Positions 57,263 to 64,000 of a stretch of 64,000 nt of DNA are shown here, piece after piece. The position numbers were made by a program, and so were the translations under genes. Positions within the stretch are counted from its first letter, which is position 1. Every line of letters starts with the position of its first letter. Origin of the DNA: Niallia circulans (lineage in GTDB: Bacteria; Bacillota; Bacilli; Bacillales; Cytobacillaceae); assembly GCF_003726095.1 (NCBI RefSeq), contig NZ_CP026031.1:3844001-3908000 (forward strand), in the 5' to 3' direction. Below the pieces are notes generated by a model. That model ran no database searches and was not told the origin of the DNA. It saw nothing but the letters and a program-made list of their open reading frames with translations.

Positions 57263-57428
57263 CTCTTCCTCTTTCCCCTCTGCTTCTTATATTTTGGTCT
57301 TTTATCTCAGTGTCAAATTGTTATATTGCTAGAGTATGAGAGGGGAGAGAGGATTAGAATGTATATAATCTAGAAATCTGGACAAACTTTAACTAGACGA
57401 ATATTTACATAAGGTAGGAGGATAATAT

Positions 57429-57566
57429 ATGGCTAAATCGATTTTAAGGGGAGAAAAAATCCCGAAGGATCTTTTAAAACAATTTGAGAAATTAGGGAAG
57501 AAATCAACCAGTGTTACTAAGGTAAAGATAAGAAAAAACCATAACCATCTTAATTTTTTGGGTTAA
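57429..57566 (+). CDS. Small protein, 45 residues, overlapping its terminator
   Basis: ATG at 57429 behind TAGGAGG, stop at 57564-57566. Basic, helical (KDLLKQFEKLGKK). The last 11 codons form the left half of a strong terminator, so the gene and terminator overlap. No family recognised. Confidence 0.55.
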   Translation: MAKSILRGEKIPKDLLKQFEKLGKKSTSVTKVKIRKNHNHLNFLG

Positions 57567-57584
57567 GATGGTTATGGTTTTTTT
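57533..57584 (+). terminator. Strong terminator
   Basis: AAAACCATAACCATCTTAA / TTAAGATGGTTATGGTTTT, perfect 18-19-bp arms with a ten-base loop and T tail. Confidence 0.92.
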
Positions 57585-57790
57585 CAAGGTGCTCGTCAAA
57601 AGAGAAATTAGATTTTCCTAATAAAACTCTTCTAATTAAGATGTTAGCTCCAATATCATTTTAACGTGCATATGTCGTACTAATTAGGAATTATTGTACA
57701 TACGTAATAACATATCAAAAGTTACTTCTTTATCAGGTGCATGTAATTTTAATAAATAGATATAGTTTTTTAGCTACTAATCTTTTTTCC

Positions 57791-59155
57791 CTAAGCGCCT
57801 GTCGGCATTGCCCCATCTTCAAAGCGCCGTTCTAAATTGACGAATTTATTATATTCTTTAACAAAAGCTAATTGTACTGTTCCTGTTGGTCCATTACGCT
57901 GTTTCGCAATAATGATCTCTATAATATTCTTGCTTTCTGATTCCTTGTCATAGTAATCATCACGGTACAAGAATGCTACAATATCGGCATCCTGCTCAAT
58001 ACTTCCTGATTCCCGGATATCAGACATCATCGGACGCTTATCTTGTCTTTGCTCTACCCCACGTGATAGCTGCGACAAGGCGATTACAGGCACTTGAAGC
58101 TCACGTGCAAGCTGTTTTAAGGAACGGGAAATTTCCGAAACCTCTTGCTGTCTATTTTCGCCTGCTCGCCCACTTCCTAAAATAAGCTGAAGATAATCAA
58201 TTAATATCATTCCTAAGCCATGCTCCTGCTTTAAGCGGCGACATTTAGCTCTTATATCGGTAATCTTCACCCCTGGTGTATCATCAATGAAAATACCAGC
58301 ATTGGATAGACTCCCCATTGCCATTGTCAGCTTGCCCCAGTCCTCGTCCGTTAATGACCCTGTACGAAGACGCTGTGCATCTATATTACCTTCTGCACAA
58401 AGCATACGCATAACAAGTTGCTCTGCTCCCATCTCCAAACTGAAGATTGCTACATTTTCTCCTGTTTTTACGGCAACATTCTGAGCAATATTTAAGGCAA
58501 AGGCCGTTTTACCAACGGATGGTCTCGCTCCAACGATAATTAGATCATTGCGCTGGAATCCAGCCGTCATTTTATCAAGCTCAGCAAACCCTGTTGCTAT
58601 CCCTGTTATATCTCCTTTACGATTATGCATCTCTTCAATATTATCGTATGTTCGCACGAGAACATCTTTGATATTATGAAACGCACCGGCATTTTTCCGC
58701 TGTGCTACTTCTAAAATATTCTTTTCCGCTTCACTTAGAAGGGCTTCTACTTCATCCTCGCGGGAATATCCGTCTTGGGCAATATTTGTTGCTGTTCGAA
58801 TTAATCGGCGCAGCAATGACTTCTCTTCTACGATCTTCGCATAATATTCTATATTGGCAGCAGTTGGCACAGATGCTGCCAGCTCGCTCAAATAGCTAAC
58901 TCCACCTGTATCTTCTAAGTTATTAGTAGCTGCTAATTCAGACGTCACAGTTATTAAATCGACTGCTTTTCCTTCATCATTTAATTTAAGCATCGTTGAA
59001 TATATTCTTTGATGTGCGCCACGATAAAAGTCTTCCGGTATTAATATTTCAGAAGCTAGTGTTAAGCTTTGTGGTTCAAGAAATATGGCCCCTAATACGG
59101 CCTGTTCAGCCTCGATATTTTGAGGGGGCATTCGATCATTTAACATTTCACTCAA
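57791..59155 (-). CDS. dnaB: Replicative DNA helicase (DnaC in B. subtilis)
   Basis: 454 residues from TTG 59155, nine bases after AAGGAGG; this equals the B. subtilis DnaC length. The frame is open to 59197 but the extra 14 codons lack a ribosome binding site. N-terminal domain MLNDRMPPQNIEAEQAVLGA, Walker A GARPSVGKTAF, Walker B MILIDYLQLI, and DIRESGSIEQDAD are present. It unwinds DNA at the fork. Confidence 0.97.
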   Translation of the reverse strand: MSEMLNDRMPPQNIEAEQAVLGAIFLEPQSLTLASEILIPEDFYRGAHQRIYSTMLKLNDEGKAVDLITVTSELAATNNLEDTGGVSYLSELAASVPTAANIEYYAKIVEEKSLLRRLIRTATNIAQDGYSREDEVEALLSEAEKNILEVAQRKNAGAFHNIKDVLVRTYDNIEEMHNRKGDITGIATGFAELDKMTAGFQRNDLIIVGARPSVGKTAFALNIAQNVAVKTGENVAIFSLEMGAEQLVMRMLCAEGNIDAQRLRTGSLTDEDWGKLTMAMGSLSNAGIFIDDTPGVKITDIRAKCRRLKQEHGLGMILIDYLQLILGSGRAGENRQQEVSEISRSLKQLARELQVPVIALSQLSRGVEQRQDKRPMMSDIRESGSIEQDADIVAFLYRDDYYDKESESKNIIEIIIAKQRNGPTGTVQLAFVKEYNKFVNLERRFEDGAMPTGA

Positions 59156-59319
59156 TCTATAAAACCTCCTTAAATGAGAGGATATGATAATAAACATAGC
59201 CTAGGTGAAAAAAAGCAACAATCTATACAAAAAGATTCTTTCATTTGCCTAAAGAGATTTTTGTATCCGCTGTGCCCTTTTCATTTCTTTTAAATATTTT
59301 CTATTAAAAACAGTCAAAC

Positions 59320-59356
59320 AAAAAATGTGACCAGCTCAACCTGTATCACATTTTCT
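59320..59356 (-). terminator. Terminator between rplI and dnaB
   Basis: AAAATGTGA / TCACATTTT arms, 15-base loop, T tail on either strand. It separates the gdpP-rplI transcript from dnaB. Confidence 0.82.
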
Positions 59357-59405
59357 TAAGCTTATTCTATTTTAACATGTTTAGCGGCAAATGGAACTTC
59401 CAATA

Positions 59406-59855
59406 TTAGCTTAATTCTTTTACATGTACATTTAATGTTGCAGACACTTCATGATGAAGCTTTACTGGAACCTTTGTCACACCTAATGAACGAATAGCAT
59501 CATTTAATTCAATTTTTCGTTTATCGATTTTAATTTGATGCTTTTTATTTAGCTCTTCAGCAATTTGCTTACTTGTAATCGACCCAAACAATCTGCCGCC
59601 TTCACCTGATTTAGCATGCAGCTCTACTGTTACTTTTTCTAGCTTTTCTTTTAATTCCTTTGCTCTATTAAGCTCTTCAATAGCTTCTTTCTCTTCTTTT
59701 TTCTTTTGTGCATTTAATGTACTAACAGCGGAAGCATTCGCCTCTACAGCCAAACCTTTTTTTAAAAGAAAGTTATGTGCATAGCCATCTGCTACGTTTT
59801 TAACTTCCCCTTTTTTCCCTTTTCCTTTTACATCTTTTAGAAAAATAACTTTCAT
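59406..59855 (-). CDS. rplI: Ribosomal protein bL9
   Basis: 149 residues: N-terminal domain [37 protein letters not shown], long central helix, C-terminal domain ending [15 protein letters not shown]. It overlaps gdpP by four bases (ATGA). Confidence 0.98.
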   Translation of the reverse strand: MKVIFLKDVKGKGKKGEVKNVADGYAHNFLLKKGLAVEANASAVSTLNAQKKKEEKEAIEELNRAKELKEKLEKVTVELHAKSGEGGRLFGSITSKQIAEELNKKHQIKIDKRKIELNDAIRSLGVTKVPVKLHHEVSATLNVHVKELS

Positions 59856-61825
59856 TCTTTTCTTCTCCCTTCAAAATACTCATCAATCGCTAACTTAAGC
59901 CTTGCCTCTACTTCTTCCATCGGCATATTGGATAGCTGTGTAGCAGCGTTGGTCAAATGGCCACCACCATGGAGACTTTCCATAATAATTTGGACATTGA
60001 TTTCTCCTAAGGAGCGTGCGCTAATTCCTATCATCGTTTCCCCTCTAGGTGCTATAACAAAGGAGGCGATGATACCATCCATTGTTAATAGTGTATCAGC
60101 TGTTTGGGCAATTAAAACACCATCTACTGCTTCTTCTTCCTTCGCTATTGCTATTGCAATTCCCTCTTTATAAAATTGAACATTTTCAATAATTCTTGCT
60201 CTTTTCACATAGTTTTCAATATCCTCTTTTAGGAATTTTTGAACAAGTACAGTGTCTGCTCCCTGCCCTCTTAAATAAGAAGCAGCATCAAATGTTCGTG
60301 CCCCTGTTCTAAGAGTAAAGCTTTTTGTATCCACAATAATTCCTGCTAAAAGGGCTGTTGCTTCTAACATTTCAATTTTAACAGTTTTCGGCTGATATTC
60401 TAGTAATTCTGTTACTAGTTCGGCAGTAGAGGAAGCATATGGTTCCATATAGACAAGGATCGGATTCTCTATAAATTCCTCTCCACGACGATGATGGTCA
60501 ATTACTACTACATCTTCTATTTTATTCAATAAATGCTCTTCAATCACTAAAGAAGGCTTATGGGTATCAACTACTACTAGAAGTGTATCGCCTGTAGCGA
60601 TTTCTAATGCTTGATCAGGTGTGATAAATTTCGTAAACAAGGTCTCTTGTTTTTTTATTTCTTCCATCAACCTTCGAACAGCTGTATCTATCTCTTGAAA
60701 ATTAATGACTATATATGCTTCCTTTTGGTTCATCTGGGCTACTTTATGTATCCCAATCGCTGCGCCAATTGCATCCATATCCGGGTTCTTATGTCCCATA
60801 ATAATGACTTTATCACTCTCTAAAACTAATTCCTTTAAAGCATGAGAAATTACACGTGCTCTAACCCTAGTTCGTTTTTCTACAGGATTTGTTTTACCTC
60901 CAAAAAACTTCACTTTTCCATTTGGCTGCTTTATCGCTACTTGATCTCCCCCTCTTCCTAAGGCTAAATCAAGACTGGATTGTGCAATATTTCCCAGCTC
61001 AGGCAAGGAAGATACACCAGATCCAACTCCAATACTAAGTGTTAAAGGTACATTTTGCTTCGTAGTTAATTCTCGAACATCATCTAATATTGTAAACTTG
61101 CCCTTTTCCAAATTTTGTAGAATATGTTCATTGAAAATAGCAATAAAACGATCAGAGGAAATCCGTTTTAATAAGACTCCATTATCTGTAGCCCATTTAT
61201 TTAAAATGGCTGTGACTGTATTATTAATGCTACTTCTTGTCTGATCATCCATACCTTGCGTTAAGTCATCATAATTATCTAGAAAGATAATGGCAATTGC
61301 GGTACGTTCGTCTTCATACAGCTTTTCAATTTCCGTTTGCTCTGTCACATCGAAAAAGTATAATAGTCGTTCTTCCACTTTATGAATGACTCGGAACTTT
61401 CTTTCATGTAATGTAATGATTTCTGTTTCTACCTCTTGTTTAATTAATGGGATAATGGATGGAGAAACATCATATAAAGACCTTCCAACAAGTGTATCCT
61501 CTGTAAAACAAGATGCTAAAAAGGGATTTGTCCATTCGATATAATAATCATCATTTATAAGCATGATTCCTATTGGCATTTCCATTAATGCCTCTTCCCC
61601 TACTTTTTTAACACGGTAGGAAAGAGTGGTTATATATTCTTCCGTTTCCTTTCTCTGACGACTATCTATTCGTAAAATAAAATAAAAAGGAATAACAAAA
61701 AGAAATAACCCAATTAAGGAAAAGAACCAATTATAAAAAGAGAGGATTCCAAGCATGATAATGGTAATACCGATTAAACTTATTAATGGATACCGTATGG
61801 ATCCTTTCTCTAAAAAAGTAGGCAA
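59852..61825 (-). CDS. gdpP: Cyclic-di-AMP phosphodiesterase
   Basis: 657 residues from TTG 61825, which follows TAGGAGG by seven bases; an upstream in-frame start at 61858 has no such site. Two transmembrane helices (about 10-50), PAS-like domain (about 85-155), degenerate GGDEF (about 170-300) and DHH/DHHA1 domains with [21 protein letters not shown] and GGGHLTNAA. It hydrolyses c-di-AMP. The yybS gene found between rpsR and gdpP in B. subtilis is absent here. Confidence 0.97.
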   Translation of the reverse strand: MPTFLEKGSIRYPLISLIGITIIMLGILSFYNWFFSLIGLFLFVIPFYFILRIDSRQRKETEEYITTLSYRVKKVGEEALMEMPIGIMLINDDYYIEWTNPFLASCFTEDTLVGRSLYDVSPSIIPLIKQEVETEIITLHERKFRVIHKVEERLLYFFDVTEQTEIEKLYEDERTAIAIIFLDNYDDLTQGMDDQTRSSINNTVTAILNKWATDNGVLLKRISSDRFIAIFNEHILQNLEKGKFTILDDVRELTTKQNVPLTLSIGVGSGVSSLPELGNIAQSSLDLALGRGGDQVAIKQPNGKVKFFGGKTNPVEKRTRVRARVISHALKELVLESDKVIIMGHKNPDMDAIGAAIGIHKVAQMNQKEAYIVINFQEIDTAVRRLMEEIKKQETLFTKFITPDQALEIATGDTLLVVVDTHKPSLVIEEHLLNKIEDVVVIDHHRRGEEFIENPILVYMEPYASSTAELVTELLEYQPKTVKIEMLEATALLAGIIVDTKSFTLRTGARTFDAASYLRGQGADTVLVQKFLKEDIENYVKRARIIENVQFYKEGIAIAIAKEEEAVDGVLIAQTADTLLTMDGIIASFVIAPRGETMIGISARSLGEINVQIIMESLHGGGHLTNAATQLSNMPMEEVEARLKLAIDEYFEGRRKE

Positions 61826-61858
61826 TTTTTCTCCTCCTAAAACTCGTGAGATTTTCAC

Positions 61859-62144
61859 ATAATCCTTACTATGTATTCATTAAACCTGATACTATTATAC
61901 CCCATTATACTAAATTAAAATATAAAAAGGTCTATCTCTGTTCGTTTACTCCATGATGGATGAATAAGATTTTCCACATAATTAATTTCTTATTATGGCA
62001 TTAGAAAAAGGGATTTTACCAGAAGAAAGGGTTTGCATCTTCATCTAATATTTTACTATCATTTATCTACTTCTTCAATTTAGTTACAACGTGAGTATAG
62101 CGAACAAAAAAAATAAAATGCAAGTGTTTTCATATAGATAATAT
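61859..62144. other. Intergenic region between gdpP and rpsR
   Basis: Contains the presumed gdpP promoter. No gene is seen. Confidence 0.4.
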
Positions 62145-62179
62145 AAAAACCCTATTAAACAAATGTCTAATAGGGTTTT
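62145..62179 (-). terminator. Terminator of the rpsF-ssb-rpsR operon
   Basis: AAAACCCTATTA / TAATAGGGTTTT perfect arms, ten-base loop, 12 bases after rpsR. Confidence 0.93.
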
Positions 62180-62190
62180 GTATAGGCTAA

Positions 62191-62987
<797 letters not shown>

Positions 62988-63013
62988 CAGTTTCAACTCC
63001 CTTCCATTTTAAA

Positions 63014-63029
63014 TGTTTCACGTGAAACA
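63014..63029. other. parS site between ssb and rpsF
   Basis: TGTTTCACGTGAAACA, a perfect match to the ParB/Spo0J site, in the 56-base gap between rpsF and ssb. Confidence 0.93.
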
Positions 63030-63043
63030 TCACTTATCTATTA

Positions 63044-63334
63044 TTATTTTGCTTCATCTTTAACTACGATGTGGCGAATGATATCTTCGTTGATCTTAGC
63101 TAAACGAGAGAATTCTTCAACCGCTACTGGTGCAGCGTTAACTTTTACTAATTGATAGTAACCATCGCGGAAATCATTGATTTCATATGCAAGGCGACGT
63201 TTACCCCACTCTTTTGATTCTGCTAATTCCGCTCCATTATCTGTAAGAATAGAGTTGAAACGCTCAACAAGAGCTTTCTTAGCCTCATCTTCAATATTTG
63301 GACGGATGATGTACATAATTTCGTACTTTTTCAT
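63044..63334 (-). CDS. rpsF: Ribosomal protein bS6
   Basis: 96 residues from ATG 63334 ([20 protein letters not shown]) behind AAAAGGAGGTG. The frame continues upstream to 63391, but that part belongs to the leader RNA. First gene of rpsF-ssb-rpsR. Confidence 0.98.
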   Translation of the reverse strand: MKKYEIMYIIRPNIEDEAKKALVERFNSILTDNGAELAESKEWGKRRLAYEINDFRDGYYQLVKVNAAPVAVEEFSRLAKINEDIIRHIVVKDEAK

Positions 63335-63343
63335 CACTTTCAC

Positions 63344-63383
63344 CTCCTTTTGGTCTAGACGGCCCATATTGGGCAAGGAGCAA
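63344..63383 (-). promoter_or_regulatory. S6:S18 leader element sequestering the rpsF ribosome binding site
   Basis: On the minus strand CTCCTT (63376-63381) can pair with AAGGAG of the ribosome binding site (63345-63350). Between them is a small hairpin GCCCAATATGGGC followed by CGTC. The known rpsF leader motif, bound by the S6:S18 complex, has a stem with a conserved CCG; GGGCCGTC here fits. Feedback control of rpsF-ssb-rpsR is expected. Confidence 0.7.
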
Positions 63384-63499
63384 CTATACATTACTCACAA
63401 TGTAAAAGTATAGCATACTTCATACTAAATAGCAATGCAGGAAAATGAGCTGATATCTTTTCTTTTTTATTATACAAATAATGAAAAGTACTAGCTCTT

Positions 63500-64000
63500 T
63501 TAAGCGTACTTTTGATTAATATTACGACTGGATTGTAAAACTTCATAGTAATCACTTATTAACCCATCAAAAATAGTATCCCATGATTGAGTTAAAGCAT
63601 AATTTCTAGCTTCTACTCCCATTCTCAATCGCATCGTTTCATCTTCCAATAGCTCACTTATTGCATGAACAAAACTCTCAGCATTTTGCTGTTCACATAT
63701 TCTTCCATTCACATCGTTCATTACAAACTCTTTTACCCCTCCTGCATTCGCAACCACAGCCGGAGTACCGCTAGACATGGCTTCTAAAACGACATTCCCA
63801 AAAGTTTCTGTAAAGGAAGGGAAAACAAAAAGATCTGCTCCTGCATATATCCTTGCCAACTCTTCCCCCTTTATATAACCAGTTAAGGTAATATTTTTTT
63901 GTACTCTCTCTTTTTCCCTCCAGGCTACTTTGTTTGGTCCATCTCCAACAATTAGCCAATGGACCGAATCTTTGATATCAGAAGGAAAATGAATAATTTT
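63500..64000 (-). CDS. Glycosyltransferase family 4, C-terminal part (5' end outside window)
   Basis: The frame is open to the window edge (167 codons visible), so the gene starts beyond 64000. The visible part is the GT-B C-terminal domain: WLIVGDGP, then YIKGEELARIYAGADLFVFP, SFTETFGNVVLEAMSSGTPA with the conserved Glu motif, and GGVKEFV. A nucleotide-sugar transferase for a lipid or surface glycan is likely; acceptor unknown. B. subtilis has engD (yyaF) near this position, so the neighbourhood differs. Confidence 0.9.
   Translation of the reverse strand, partial: KIIHFPSDIKDSVHWLIVGDGPNKVAWREKERVQKNITLTGYIKGEELARIYAGADLFVFPSFTETFGNVVLEAMSSGTPAVVANAGGVKEFVMNDVNGRICEQQNAESFVHAISELLEDETMRLRMGVEARNYALTQSWDTIFDGLISDYYEVLQSSRNINQKYA

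Noticed and set aside
63771..63959. Minus-strand ORF of 62 residues
   Set aside because: Out-of-frame shadow of the glycosyltransferase, whose own frame runs through this region.

Overview
The window looks like an origin-proximal piece of a low-GC Bacillaceae chromosome (Bacillus, Niallia or a relative; the species cannot be read from the sequence). The right third has the gene order known from Bacillus subtilis next to oriC: rlmH, yyzF, htrC-like, walJ, walI, walH, walK, walR, a Lys-Glu-Asp-Phe tRNA cluster, purA, dnaB (dnaC in B. subtilis), rplI, gdpP, rpsR, ssb, rpsF, nearly all on the minus strand. Two perfect 16-bp parS sites (inside walK and between ssb and rpsF) and a cluster of DnaA boxes beside rlmH fit this position. 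oriC itself is not in the window.

Left part (1 to about 10.1 kb): unlinked metabolic and stress genes. These are an SDR oxidoreductase, an AGE-family epimerase, a two-domain TerD/TerA-like protein, an ECF sigma factor with its DUF4179 anti-sigma partner, and a WYL-domain regulator divergent from a GyrI-like protein gene (the yobV/yobU arrangement). There is also one Bacillaceae intergenic repeat.

Middle (about 10.1 to 44.25 kb): an accessory island that ends exactly at the 3' end of rlmH, the position used by staphylococcal SCC elements. The last codons of rlmH (GEPYHK stop) recur in the same orientation at 13295-13316 and, with synonymous changes, at 10145-10165; a weaker match lies at 7991-8011. 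Two large serine recombinases lie toward the rlmH end, and the second reads through the attachment site into antisense rlmH. A DUF927/MCM-like (Cch-like) ATPase and a replication-relaxation family protein look like element replication genes.

Island cargo, left to right: a PadR-HrtBA-IsdG-type putative heme efflux and degradation locus; a TIR effector plus HSP90-like ATPase pair (candidate defence system); a six-gene operon of unknown function with a divergent XRE regulator; the replication-like module; a MarR-controlled MFS exporter; a complete beta-glucoside PTS operon with LicT-type antitermination; a HEPN-domain protein (candidate RNase); a decayed NUDIX/small membrane protein cluster; recombinase 1 with a small coupled upstream ORF; a CHAT caspase-like protein with a DUF1883 protein; and recombinase 2.

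The most interesting signals are the SCC-like architecture at rlmH, the TIR-AlbA/HSP90 pair, the uncharacterised six-gene operon, the near-identical hairpins that bracket two of the cargo modules, and an attenuator-like hairpin directly before the Cch-like gene.
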